A DNA stretch of 64,000 nucleotides from JBBDYQ01 sp035553855 (GTDB taxonomy: Bacteria > Actinomycetota > Thermoleophilia > Solirubrobacterales > Thermoleophilaceae): contig DATMJO010000016.1 in NCBI GenBank assembly GCA_035553855.1, positions 1 through 64,000 of the forward strand. Reading direction: 5' to 3'. The notes under the pieces were generated by a model, which was not told the origin of the DNA, did no database searches, and saw only the letters and a program-made list of their open reading frames with translations. Positions 1 through 7,998 of the stretch are shown here, one piece after another. Position numbers and translations under genes: made by a program. Numbering within the stretch: position 1 is the first letter of the stretch; each line of letters opens with the position of its first letter.

Positions 1-1
1 G

Positions 2-2113
2 CCCACGCGCGCCTACATCGACGACCTGCCGAACGCCACCGTCCCCGGCGCCCCGCGCCCCGACACGCGCACCGGCGCGGTCGTGGCGGCGCCGCGCGCC
101 AGCGCCCTGTCCGAGTGGATCGTGCGCGAGACGGCGGGCGACTTCACGATCCACCTTCCGACCGACGACGGCGCCGAGGAGGACCCGGGCCCGTCCGACA
201 CCGGTGGCTCCGCGCCCGTGCGCGGGACCCTCGCCGCGAGCGGCGCCGGCGACCTGACCGTGGTGGCCGGGCCGAGCGGATCGACGTTCGAGTTCCAGGC
301 CTCCTCCGGCTGCGCCGACTTCCCGGAGGCCGAGGTGAACATCGACGGGCCGCTCCGCTCCGCCGGAAACCCGGCAGAGGGAACGCAAGGCTTCATCGAC
401 GCCCACCTCCACATGATGGCCTTCGAGTTCATCGGCGGGCGCTCCCGCTGCGGCCGCCCCTGGCATCCGTACGGGATCACCCGCGCGCTCGTGGACTGCC
501 CCGACCACGAGCCGGGCGGCGCCGGCGCGATGCTCGAGACCGTGCTCTCCGGCGTCGCCACGCACGACACCAAGGGGTGGCCCGATTTCCCCTACTGGCC
601 GAAGTACAACTCGCTCACCCACGAGCAGGTGTACTACCGCTGGATGGAGCGCGCGTGGCGCGGCGGGCTCGGGATGTTCACCAACCTGCTCGTGGACAAC
701 AACGCGCTCTGCGAGGCCTGGTACTACAAGAAGCGGAGCTGCAACGAGATGGACGGCGTGCGGCTCCAGGCGCAGCGCCTGCGCGAACTGGAGCGCTACG
801 TCGACGCTCAGTGGGGCGGCCCGGGCAAGGGCTGGTTGCGGATCGTCACCGATCCCTTCCAGGCGCGGCGCGTCATCAACGAGGGCCGCCTCGCGGTCGT
901 GATGGGCATCGAGGTCTCGGTCCTGTTCGACTGCGGCATCGTCGCCGGCGTGCCCCAGTGCGACGAGGACGACATCGACCAGCGCCTCGCGGAGGTCCAC
1001 GACCTCGGCGTCCGCCAGATGGAGTTCGTCAACAAGTTCGACAACGCCCTCAGCGGCGTTACGGGCGACAACGGCACGACCGGCATCGTCGTGAACACGG
1101 GCAACTTCGCCGACACCGGGCAGTGGTGGCAGATGGAGACCTGTCCCGGTGACCGCCACGCGCACAAGCACGACAGGCGGCAGACGAACCTCGGCGACGA
1201 CGGAAGATCGAAGCCGCTCACCGGCCGCGACGCGATCTTCGGCGGCGTGCTCCAGGTGGCGGGCACGACCGGCGTCGCTCCGGTCTACCCGGAGGGCCCG
1301 CACTGCAACGTGCGCGGGCTCACCGACCTCGGGCGTCACCTGCTCGACCGCATGGCCGAGCGCGGAATGCTGTTCGACCCCGACCACATGTCGACGCGTG
1401 GCCGCGACGAGGCCCTCGACCACCTCCAGGCCCGCGGCTACGGCGGCGTCGTGTCGAGCCATTCATGGTCCGACGACACCGTGTACGAGCGAATCCTCGA
1501 GATGGGCGGCGTGGTCACGCCCTACGCGGGCGGGTCGACCGGCTTCCTCGACAAGTGGCGCCAGACGCGCGCCTGGGCCGACGGGCGCTACCTGTTCGGC
1601 ATCGGCTACGGCGCCGACACGAACGGCTTCGGCAGCCAGGGCGGCCCGCGCAGCCCGGCGCCCGGCAAGGGCGTGAGCTACCCCTTTACGGCCTTCGGCG
1701 GCGTAGAGGTCGCGAAGCAGCGCAGCGGCAACCAGGTCTACGACATCAACACCGACGGCGTGGACCACTACGGCCTCTACCCGGACTGGATCGAGGACAT
1801 CCGCGTGCAGGCCGGCGCCGATGCCGACCAGTTCGTCGAGGACATGCTGCTCGGGCCGGAGGCGTTCCTGCAGACCTGGGAGCGCTCGCTCGGGATCGAG
1901 AACAACGCCTGCCTCGACCCGCGCGTCACGCCGGCCACGCCGGCCCAGGCGAGCGCGATCGCGGTGGGCACGCGCTACGAGGACGTGCTCGCGGTGCTCG
2001 GGCAGCCCGGCAGCCGCGACGGCGCCACCTTCGGCTACTGCCTCTCGGAGGGCAGCGCGGATGTGGCCTTCGCGGCCGACGGCCGCGTCGCCTCGGTGTC
2101 TACCTCGCCATAG
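2..2113 (+). CDS. Partial dipeptidase/amidohydrolase-like metal hydrolase with BamE-like C-terminus
   Basis: The reading frame is open from the first bases of the window, so the N-terminus lies upstream. The visible 703 residues contain an amidohydrolase-type metal-site pattern: an HxH motif (DAHLHM) near base 403, a DPDHMS motif near base 1378 and SSHSW near base 1456. This order resembles membrane-dipeptidase (M19)-like TIM-barrel hydrolases, including large secreted actinobacterial proteins sometimes labelled factor 5/8 type. The segment before HxH is a small beta-rich region. The last 55 residues (TRYEDVLAVLGQP onwards) look like a SmpA/OmlA (BamE-like) fold. No membrane segment is visible in this part. 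The substrate is unknown. The hydrolase fold is fairly secure, but the specific activity is not. Confidence 0.6.
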   Translation, partial: PTRAYIDDLPNATVPGAPRPDTRTGAVVAAPRASALSEWIVRETAGDFTIHLPTDDGAEEDPGPSDTGGSAPVRGTLAASGAGDLTVVAGPSGSTFEFQASSGCADFPEAEVNIDGPLRSAGNPAEGTQGFIDAHLHMMAFEFIGGRSRCGRPWHPYGITRALVDCPDHEPGGAGAMLETVLSGVATHDTKGWPDFPYWPKYNSLTHEQVYYRWMERAWRGGLGMFTNLLVDNNALCEAWYYKKRSCNEMDGVRLQAQRLRELERYVDAQWGGPGKGWLRIVTDPFQARRVINEGRLAVVMGIEVSVLFDCGIVAGVPQCDEDDIDQRLAEVHDLGVRQMEFVNKFDNALSGVTGDNGTTGIVVNTGNFADTGQWWQMETCPGDRHAHKHDRRQTNLGDDGRSKPLTGRDAIFGGVLQVAGTTGVAPVYPEGPHCNVRGLTDLGRHLLDRMAERGMLFDPDHMSTRGRDEALDHLQARGYGGVVSSHSWSDDTVYERILEMGGVVTPYAGGSTGFLDKWRQTRAWADGRYLFGIGYGADTNGFGSQGGPRSPAPGKGVSYPFTAFGGVEVAKQRSGNQVYDINTDGVDHYGLYPDWIEDIRVQAGADADQFVEDMLLGPEAFLQTWERSLGIENNACLDPRVTPATPAQASAIAVGTRYEDVLAVLGQPGSRDGATFGYCLSEGSADVAFAADGRVASVSTSP

Positions 2114-2149
2114 GGCGAAGGGAAAGCCCCGGGCGGGTACAACTCGCCG

Positions 2150-3169
2150 GTGGCCCGGACTCCCGCGACCCGTCATGCGCTCGGATTCGCCGTCAAGGTG
2201 CTGGGCGACGGCGGCCTGCCGTCACATGACACCCGCCGCTGGGCCTCCTCCCCGCACCTGAGGCACTCACTCGAGCGCCTCGAGGCGATCCTCGCCTACC
2301 TCGACCGCCATGACATCCGCATGTACCGGCTCGCGACCGCCCTCGCGCCCTACGCCAGCCATCCCGAGCTGACGCAGTTCCACGGGCAGCTCGGCGAATG
2401 CGAGGAGGATCTCGCCCGGATCGGGGCGCTGGCCCGGCAGCTCGGGATCCGCCTGTCCTCCCATCCCGGCCAGTACACCGTGCTGAACTCGGAGGATCCG
2501 GACGTGCAGGTCAACGCCGCGGCCGAGCTGGAGGTGCAGGCGCAGCTCTTCGACGCGATGGGCCTCGGGCCGGAGGCGGTGGTCGTGCTGCACGTCGGCG
2601 GCGCCGCGGGCGGCGTGGCGCAGGGCGCCGAGCGCTTCCTCCGCGGGTTCGAGCTCCTCTCCGAGCGGGCCCGCGCCCGTCTCGTCATCGAGAACGACGA
2701 CCGCTCGTACGGGATCGCGGCCGTCGCCGGCCTGGCGGAGCGGTGCGGCCTGCGCGTCGTCTGGGACGCCCTCCACCACCACTGCCACGATCCCGAGAGC
2801 ATGCCCGAGCGGGACGCGCTGGCGGCCGCGCTCGGCACCTGGCCGGAGGACCAGGTGCCGAAGATCCACTACTCCTCGCCGCGCCTCGACGTGGAGGAGC
2901 GGCGGGTGAAGAGGGACCGGCGGATGGAGCGGCAACTCGTCCTCCCCCAGCTCAGGGCCCACGCCGACCTCATCGACCCGCTCGGCTTCGAGCGCTTCCT
3001 TCGCGATGCCCGCGACCTGCGCGACTTCGACGTGATGCTCGAGGCAAAGGCGAAGGATCTCGCGCTCCTGCGCCTGCGCGAGCAGCTCGCCGCGCGCGGC
3101 TTCGAGTTCGGTGCGGGCTCCCTCGTCCTGCCCCACAGCGCGGAGACCGCGCCTCCGTCAGCGCGCTAG
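2150..3169 (+). CDS. uvsE: UV DNA damage endonuclease UvsE/UvdE
   Basis: This 339-residue protein is a full-length UvsE. The enzyme nicks DNA 5' to UV photoproducts and starts alternative excision repair. The TIM-barrel repeats of the family are recognisable: an N-terminal LGFAVKVLG segment, RLSSHPGQYTVLNS around residue 100, a VVLHVGGAAGG strand, an RLVIENDDRSY strand, then VVWDALHHHCHD and KIHYSSPR, which hold the His, Glu and Asp metal ligands. The GTG start is the first in frame after the preceding stop, and no strong Shine-Dalgarno is visible. The 3' end overlaps the convergent small gene by 12 bp. The identification is confident; the exact start is less so. Confidence 0.9.
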   Translation: MARTPATRHALGFAVKVLGDGGLPSHDTRRWASSPHLRHSLERLEAILAYLDRHDIRMYRLATALAPYASHPELTQFHGQLGECEEDLARIGALARQLGIRLSSHPGQYTVLNSEDPDVQVNAAAELEVQAQLFDAMGLGPEAVVVLHVGGAAGGVAQGAERFLRGFELLSERARARLVIENDDRSYGIAAVAGLAERCGLRVVWDALHHHCHDPESMPERDALAAALGTWPEDQVPKIHYSSPRLDVEERRVKRDRRMERQLVLPQLRAHADLIDPLGFERFLRDARDLRDFDVMLEAKAKDLALLRLREQLAARGFEFGAGSLVLPHSAETAPPSAR

Positions 3170-3400
3170 AAGCCGGCGGGAGCGGGTCTGCTCCTGCCTC
3201 TCGACCGAGCTTCCGATCACCCAGAGAGTGGGGGCCCAGAGCCCGGCGAAGAGAGCGCGGCGCTCCGCGTTGCCGCGCTCCTCCTGATCCACCGTCTTGG
3301 CGCGGATCCAGAGGCCGATGCAGATTACGACCGTTCCAAGGGACCAGCCATGGAAGAACCAGCCCCGGAGGCCTGCGCGGTGGATGAGCCCGGAGATCAT
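3158..3400 (-). CDS. Small hypothetical membrane protein
   Basis: This 80-residue protein has one clear hydrophobic segment (about residues 14-31, WFFHGWSLGTVVICIGLWI) followed by a charged stretch and a second, weaker hydrophobic segment (ALFAGLWAPTLWVIGS). Small proteins with an ALFxGLWAPTLW-type segment seem to recur in actinobacteria, but I cannot attach a function. It converges on uvsE and overlaps its last codons. The ATG is a reasonable start. The codon pattern is less extreme than in neighbouring genes, so the call is moderate. Confidence 0.5.
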   Translation of the reverse strand: MISGLIHRAGLRGWFFHGWSLGTVVICIGLWIRAKTVDQEERGNAERRALFAGLWAPTLWVIGSSVERQEQTRSRRLLAR

Positions 3401-3476
3401 GGGCGGAGGCTACCCGCGGCGCTCGCCGCCGAACCTCCAGGTTCGCCGCCCGGCCGGCGAGGGTAGCCGAGAGCCG

Positions 3477-4193
3477 ATGGCGAGCATTTCCCTCTCCCGC
3501 CGGGTGGCGACGGCCGCTCGCTGGCCTCTCGGGGTGGGGCTCACCTCCTGGCGCTACCTCTGGCGGACAACGCCGCTCTCTCGCCGCGAGCTCGGCGGCG
3601 ACCTCGACGAGCACAGGGCCCCGGAGTTCCCCGAGGACTTCGACCGGGAGGGTCTTCAGCGCCCGCGCGGGGGCGCCGGCCCGATGTTCCACCGCCGCTA
3701 CCGGATCCGGATCGCCGATCCGAAGATCTCCGCGAAGGATCTGATGGAGACGATCCGCAAGGACCCCGATGTCTTCGCGCCATCCGAGTTCGCAACCTTC
3801 GAGAAGGCCGGCGACGGTGACTCGGACACGATCTGCCGTCCCGGAGAGGAGTTCGTCGTGCGGATGCCGGGGCCGTGGGACGGGCCGGTGCGGGTCGTGA
3901 GCGTGACCGACTCGTGCATCCGCCTCGCGACGCTCGAGGGACACCTCGAGGCGGGGCAGATCGAGTTCCGGGCGATCGAGGAGGACGGGCTCCTCGTGTT
4001 CACGATCGAGTCGTGGGCGCGCAGCTCGTCGCGGCTGACCGACCTGCTCTACGACCGCCTGCGCATGGCGAAGGAGATCCAGGTCCATATGTGGGTCTCC
4101 TTCCTCGAGCACGGAACCCAGCGAACGGGTGGTCGCCGCCGCGGCTGCGTCGAGATCCGCACGCGGCGCGTGGACGAGCCGCCCGATGCCTGA
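3477..4193 (+). CDS. DUF1990 family protein (first of two)
   Basis: This 238-residue protein resembles the DUF1990 family, whose members share a lipocalin-like or START-like beta fold with a conserved GH(L/F)E.GQ.(E/H) motif. Here that motif is ATLEGHLEAGQIEF near residue 160. The N-terminal 30 residues include an amphipathic stretch (TAARWPLGVGLTSWRYLW) typical of the family. The ATG chosen is the first that keeps this N-terminus; upstream in-frame starts would run through non-coding sequence. The gene overlaps the next one by 8 bp and both carry the same domain, so they probably form a heteromeric or duplicated pair. Function is unknown. Confidence 0.7.
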   Translation: MASISLSRRVATAARWPLGVGLTSWRYLWRTTPLSRRELGGDLDEHRAPEFPEDFDREGLQRPRGGAGPMFHRRYRIRIADPKISAKDLMETIRKDPDVFAPSEFATFEKAGDGDSDTICRPGEEFVVRMPGPWDGPVRVVSVTDSCIRLATLEGHLEAGQIEFRAIEEDGLLVFTIESWARSSSRLTDLLYDRLRMAKEIQVHMWVSFLEHGTQRTGGRRRGCVEIRTRRVDEPPDA

Positions 4194-4932
4194 CCCAGGG
4201 CGAACCGCCGATCCGCGGGCACACTGTGCGCTCGAGCGGCTGCGGACCGCAAAGGTCAACTTCGACCCGTCCACCCTCTCCGCGGGAGCGGGATGGCAGT
4301 ACGACGAGCGTCTCCAAGAGCTTCCGGACGAGGCGCCCGGCAGGCCGGCGGCCAACGGCTCCTGGGCGGTCGCCCGCCGGCTCATGCGCGGGTACGAGTT
4401 CGCGGACCCGTCGATCGTGCGCGCGTTCTACGACCGCGAGGCTCCACTCGAGGGACGCGACATGCTCCTGCAGGTGCGCTTCCACGTGCTGCGTTTCCGC
4501 GTCGGCTGCCGCGTGGCGAGCGTCTACGAGCACGACGAGGAGGTCGACGGAAGGGACGCGACCATCTGGGGCTGGAGCTACCGCACTCTCGAGGGCCATT
4601 TCGAGCAGGGCGAGATGCACTGGCAGGTTCTCAAGTGGCCCAGCGGCGAGGTCGCCTTCCGGATCAGGGCCTGGTCGCGGCGAGCGAACGACCCGAACCC
4701 GCTCATCCGTCTCGGGTTCCGGCTCTTCGGGCGGCGGGAGCAGCTGCGCTTCTACCACAGCACCTGCGAGCGCATGGAGCGCCTCACCCGCGAGGCGCTC
4801 AGGGCGGAGGGCGACGAGGCGGCCTTCCTGGAGGTGGCACGCCGTTCGACGGCGCGCCCCGCACCGGAAGCAGAGCCCGATCAGCAGGAGCTGGCAAAGA
4901 ACGCAGATCCCAGCCGGAAGGACGCCCGATGA
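4186..4932 (+). CDS. DUF1990 family protein (second of two)
   Basis: The 248-residue product is a diverged paralogue of the upstream gene. It has the same central motif (YRTLEGHFEQGEMHWQV, about residues 128-144) and a family-typical N-terminus, FDPSTLSAGAGWQYDE. The ATG lies inside the end of the upstream gene, so translation is probably coupled. The C-terminal 30 residues are Ala/Pro/Glu-rich and probably disordered. DUF1990 proteins have no established biochemical role. The tandem pair followed by a helical protein (4-bp ATGA overlap) looks like a dedicated three-gene unit. Confidence 0.7.
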   Translation: MPDPGRTADPRAHCALERLRTAKVNFDPSTLSAGAGWQYDERLQELPDEAPGRPAANGSWAVARRLMRGYEFADPSIVRAFYDREAPLEGRDMLLQVRFHVLRFRVGCRVASVYEHDEEVDGRDATIWGWSYRTLEGHFEQGEMHWQVLKWPSGEVAFRIRAWSRRANDPNPLIRLGFRLFGRREQLRFYHSTCERMERLTREALRAEGDEAAFLEVARRSTARPAPEAEPDQQELAKNADPSRKDAR

Positions 4933-5408
4933 GCAACGAGATGATCGCGATCTACCTGCGGGACCACTCGGCCATCGCCGCGGGAGGCGTGGCGCTCGCG
5001 CAGCGGGCCGCGGCCAATGGAGAGGGCACCGACTTCGGACGCTGCGCGGAGTCGCTGGTGAGCGAGCTCGAACGCCACGACGAGGCCATGCTCGCGGTGT
5101 TGCGCGCGATCGGAGCGCGCCCGAGCCGGCTGAAGCGCGCCGGAGCGCGACTGGGGGAGCGCGCCGGACGGCTGAAGCTGAACGGACGCGTCGTCTCGGG
5201 GTCGCCACTCAGCCCGGTGACGGAGGCGGAGGGACTTCTCGCCGTTCTCGGCGCCCACCTCCTCGCCTGGAGCGCCCTGGAGCGGCTCGGCGACGGCGCG
5301 CTCCCGGCGGGCGTGGACGCCGGGGCGCTCGCCACTTCCGCCCGCGAGAGCATCGCCGGAGTCGAGCGGCATCGCCTCGACCTGCTCGAGGCAGCGGTCC
5401 GGGGCTGA
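4929..5408 (+). CDS. Hypothetical all-helical protein
   Basis: I do not recognise this 159-residue protein. It is predicted almost entirely helical, with several amphipathic helices carrying spaced acidic and histidine residues (RDHSAIAAGG, VSELERHDEAMLAVLRAIG, VERHRLDLLEAAVR). That layout is reminiscent of a ferritin-like or hemerythrin-like four-helix bundle, although a complete metal-binding motif is not evident. Its ATG overlaps the stop of the second DUF1990 gene as ATGA, so it is translated from the same mRNA. It has no signal peptide or membrane span and is presumably cytoplasmic. Confidence 0.65.
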   Translation: MSNEMIAIYLRDHSAIAAGGVALAQRAAANGEGTDFGRCAESLVSELERHDEAMLAVLRAIGARPSRLKRAGARLGERAGRLKLNGRVVSGSPLSPVTEAEGLLAVLGAHLLAWSALERLGDGALPAGVDAGALATSARESIAGVERHRLDLLEAAVRG

Positions 5409-5429
5409 CGGCCTGGATCGAGGCTACGG

Positions 5430-5507
5430 GTGAGGATCAACCGGCGCACGTCCGGTGAGGTGACGCTCGGCGAGGAGAACCGCGTCATCGTGCTCGCCGA
5501 GGACTGA
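5430..5507 (+). CDS. Possible 25-residue micro-ORF or coding remnant
   Basis: Downstream of the DUF1990 operon a GTG opens a 25-codon frame ending in VTLGEENRVIVLAED. All but one of the third positions are G or C, as in real genes here, and the frame is the same one used by the preceding gene. It could be a translated micropeptide, a degraded gene end, or the remains of a longer C-terminus of the upstream protein cut by its TGA. No Shine-Dalgarno is visible. Treat it as tentative. Confidence 0.2.
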   Translation: MRINRRTSGEVTLGEENRVIVLAED

Positions 5508-5530
5508 GCCGGCGCCTGCGAACATGCCTC

Positions 5531-6442
5531 ATGGCCCGCCGCGCGCTTGTGACCGGAGCGACAGGATTCGTCGGCGGGCGCCTCGCGGCCCGGCTGGCCG
5601 GCGGTGGCTGGGACGTGCGCTGCCTGGTCCGCAGCCGCGAGCGCGCAGCAAGCCTGGAGCGCGACGGCTTCGACCTGCACGAGGGCGACGCGCTCAAGCC
5701 CGAGACGCTGCGGGGGATGGGCGAGGGCGTGGAGGTCGCCTACTACCTGATCCACGCGATGGGCCGCGGCGGCGATGCGTCCTTCGAGGAGCGCGAGCGC
5801 GAGGCCGCCGAGGCGTTCGCCCGCACCGCGAAGGATGAGGGCGTGGGCCGCGTCGTCTACCTCGGCGGACTGGGCGACAGCCCACAGTCGAAGCACCTCC
5901 GCAGCCGGCACCAGACCGCCAGGCTCCTGGAGGCGGAGGGGCCGCCGCTCACCTACTTCCGCGCGGGGATGGTGGTCGGCGCGGGGAGCGAGTCCTACCG
6001 GACCCTCCGCTACCTCGTCCAGCGCCTCCCCGCGATGATCGCGCCCGCCTGGCTGCGCAACCGCACCCAGCCGATCGGCATCGACGACGTTCTCTGCTAC
6101 CTCGCAGCAGCCCCTGACGTGGAGGCGTCGGCGCGGGAGGTCCAGATCGGCGGTCCCGACGTCGTGACCTACGGGGACATGCTCGACCACATGGCCGAGG
6201 CGCTCGGCAAGCGCCCGCGGCCGAAGATCCCGGTGCCGCTGCTCACCCCATGGCTCTCGTCGCTCTGGATCGGGCTGGTCACGCCGGTCGACGCTGCCGT
6301 CGCCCGGCCGCTCGTGGAGGGGCTTGCGACCGACACCGTCGTGACCGACCCGTCGGGCGCGAAGCTGTTCGAGGTCGAGCCCCGTTCGTTCGACGACGCG
6401 CTGCGCGCCGCGATCGCGGAGGACCCGGACCTGCGCTCCTGA
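5531..6442 (+). CDS. NAD(P)-binding atypical short-chain dehydrogenase
   Basis: The 303-residue protein opens with a Rossmann dinucleotide motif (GATGFVGGRL, residues 8-17) and follows the atypical/extended SDR pattern of NmrA-like or complex I 39-kDa-like proteins. It has an LHEGDALKPETL acidic strand, a YYLIHAMG segment where the catalytic Tyr would normally be reshaped, and a C-terminal substrate domain with IGIDDVLCYLAAAPD. Such proteins usually bind NAD(P) and act on lipids, quinones or sugar derivatives, or serve as sensors; the substrate here is not predictable. A palindromic repeat begins immediately after the stop codon. Confidence 0.75.
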   Translation: MARRALVTGATGFVGGRLAARLAGGGWDVRCLVRSRERAASLERDGFDLHEGDALKPETLRGMGEGVEVAYYLIHAMGRGGDASFEEREREAAEAFARTAKDEGVGRVVYLGGLGDSPQSKHLRSRHQTARLLEAEGPPLTYFRAGMVVGAGSESYRTLRYLVQRLPAMIAPAWLRNRTQPIGIDDVLCYLAAAPDVEASAREVQIGGPDVVTYGDMLDHMAEALGKRPRPKIPVPLLTPWLSSLWIGLVTPVDAAVARPLVEGLATDTVVTDPSGAKLFEVEPRSFDDALRAAIAEDPDLRS

Positions 6443-6481
6443 GGGATGAAAAAGAGGTCCCTGGCACCGTTTTTTCATCCC
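6443..6481 (+). repeat. Interspersed palindromic repeat, GGTCCCTGGCACC family
   Basis: The arms GGGATGAAAAA and TTTTTTCATCCC pair around a central GGTCCCTGGCACC. The same core occurs twice near 42.05-42.12 kb. The element starts right behind the stop codon of the SDR gene, and its T-rich 3' arm would make it act like a terminator. Confidence 0.7.
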
Positions 6482-6485
6482 GTCG

Positions 6486-6491
6486 TATCCT
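6486..6491 (+). promoter_or_regulatory. Putative -10 box for the monooxygenase gene
   Basis: TATCCT lies 7 nt before the GTG start at 6499. There is no Shine-Dalgarno, so the transcript would be leaderless. Confidence 0.45.
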
Positions 6492-6498
6492 CGCCGCC

Positions 6499-7998
6499 GT
6501 GGCCGGGCTACGCCTCAGCATCCTCGACCAGTCGCCGGTGCCGGAGGGGTCGACCGGCGCGGATGCGATCCGCAACACCCTCGACCTCGCCGAGCTGGCC
6601 GACAGCCTGGGCTTCCACCGCTACTGGCTGGCCGAGCACCACGGCCCGCCGATGCTGGCGAGCTCGAGCCCCGAGGCGCTGATCGGACCACTCGCGATGC
6701 GCACCGGGCGCATCCGGCTCGGCAGCGGCGGCGTGATGCTCCCGCACTACAGCCCCTACAAGGTGGCGGAGACCTTCAGCGTGCTCGCCGCTCTCGCGCC
6801 GGGCCGGGTCGACCTGGGCCTCGGCCGCGCGCCGGGCACCGATCCGTACACGGCCTTCGCGCTCCAGCGCGACCGGCGCCAGGCCGCTCCGGACGACTTC
6901 CCGGAGCAGCTCGCCGAACTGCTCGCCTACCTCGGCGACGGCCTCCCCGAGGGCCATCCGTTCGCGCGCCTCGCGGCGCTCCCCGGCGACCCGGAGCGAC
7001 CAGAGCCGTGGCTGCTCGGCTCCTCGCCCCAGAGTGCGATCTGGGCCGCCGAGCTGGGCCTTCCGTATTCGTTCGCCGACTTCATCAACCCGGACGGGGC
7101 GGCGATCGCGGCCACTTACCGCGAGCGCTTCCAGCCCTCGCGCTGGGGCGCGGAGCCGCGCGTGACCGTGGGCGTACTCGCGGTCTGCGCCGAGACGGGC
7201 GAGGAGGCGCAGCGGCTCGCGGCAAGCGGACGGATGCTCCACCGGATGCTGCGTGCGGGGCGGCCCATCCAGGTGCCCCCACCGGAGAAGGCACTGCGCT
7301 TCCTCGAGTCTCAGGGGGCGGGCACGGCCACACCGGGCCGGCGGGGCGTCGTGGGCGGCCCGGAGGAGGTCCGCGCCGGGATCGAGGCCGTCGCCGAGGC
7401 CTACGGCGCCGACGAGATCCTGGTACTCACGATCACCCACGACCACGGCGCGCGGCGACGCTCCCACGAGCTGCTGGCGGAGGCGCTGGGGATCGGCGCC
7501 ACGCAGGAGATCGGACCAGCGGAAACGACCCCCATTGCCCCAACGTGCCCCGGCTCTGTAGGTTGCTCTCCGCAAGACGGCGAAAGGGAGGAACCCAAAC
7601 CGATGGATCCGCAACGGCTTCACGAGATCTCGCTCTTCAAGAACTTCCCCCTGTCCGACATCGAGGAGATCTCGCCGTTCGCGGACGAGGTCTCGGTGCC
7701 GGAGGGCAAGGTGCTTGTCAGGGAGGGCGACTACTCGTACCAGTTCATGGCGATCGAGGAGGGGACCTGCGAGGTCACCCGCGACGGTGGGCACGTCGCC
7801 GACCTCGGTCCCGGGGACTTCTTCGGCGAGCTGGGCCTGCTCGAGAAGAGCCTCCGCACGGCCACGGTGACCGCCAAGACCCCGATGCGGCTCATCACCC
7901 TCGACGGCTGGGACATGAAGCGCGTCGAGCGCGCGATGCCGGGCGCGATCGAGCGGCTCCGCGATATCGTCGAGGAGCGCCGCCCGCCGGGCTCCTAG
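6499..7998 (+). CDS. LLM-class flavin-dependent monooxygenase, in-frame with a cNMP-binding domain
   Basis: Residues 1 to about 335 form a luciferase-like monooxygenase of the MsnO8 type: LSILDQSPVPEG at the N-terminus, FHRYWLAEHHG, GSGGVMLPHYSP, a GLGRAPGTDP loop, and GRRGVVGGPEEV near the end. These enzymes oxidise substrates with reduced flavin. No stop codon follows. The frame continues through about 30 residues of linker with atypical codon use (IGPAETTPIAPTCPGSVG) into a complete cyclic-nucleotide-binding domain. The protein could be a real 499-residue fusion, but the linker looks like a former intergenic region and contains a promoter and ribosome site for the downstream domain. A lost stop codon or a base error is equally possible. 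The GTG start is supported by a -10 box 7 nt upstream. Confidence 0.7.
   Translation: MAGLRLSILDQSPVPEGSTGADAIRNTLDLAELADSLGFHRYWLAEHHGPPMLASSSPEALIGPLAMRTGRIRLGSGGVMLPHYSPYKVAETFSVLAALAPGRVDLGLGRAPGTDPYTAFALQRDRRQAAPDDFPEQLAELLAYLGDGLPEGHPFARLAALPGDPERPEPWLLGSSPQSAIWAAELGLPYSFADFINPDGAAIAATYRERFQPSRWGAEPRVTVGVLAVCAETGEEAQRLAASGRMLHRMLRAGRPIQVPPPEKALRFLESQGAGTATPGRRGVVGGPEEVRAGIEAVAEAYGADEILVLTITHDHGARRRSHELLAEALGIGATQEIGPAETTPIAPTCPGSVGCSPQDGEREEPKPMDPQRLHEISLFKNFPLSDIEEISPFADEVSVPEGKVLVREGDYSYQFMAIEEGTCEVTRDGGHVADLGPGDFFGELGLLEKSLRTATVTAKTPMRLITLDGWDMKRVERAMPGAIERLRDIVEERRPPGS
7535..7564 (+). promoter_or_regulatory. Putative promoter inside the fused frame, for the cNMP-binding domain
   Basis: TTGCCC and TAGGTT are separated by 18 nt. 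They lie in the low-GC linker about 38 nt ahead of an ATG that has a GGGAGG ribosome site. This is the most canonical -35/-10 pair in the window. Confidence 0.4.
7603..7998 (+). CDS. Cyclic nucleotide-binding domain protein (internal start)
   Basis: From an internal ATG preceded by GGGAGG this frame encodes a 131-residue single-domain Crp-type effector module. It has the beta-roll pattern (VSVPEGKVLVREGDYSYQFMAIEEGTCEV, split here by normal loops) and the phosphate-binding cassette GPGDFFGELGLLEK. No DNA-binding helix-turn-helix follows, so it is not a complete Crp regulator. Stand-alone domains like this are common in actinobacteria and of unknown role. It can be made alone from the internal start or as the tail of the monooxygenase. 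Its TAG stop shares a CTAG with the convergent transporter gene. Confidence 0.6.
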   Translation: MDPQRLHEISLFKNFPLSDIEEISPFADEVSVPEGKVLVREGDYSYQFMAIEEGTCEVTRDGGHVADLGPGDFFGELGLLEKSLRTATVTAKTPMRLITLDGWDMKRVERAMPGAIERLRDIVEERRPPGS

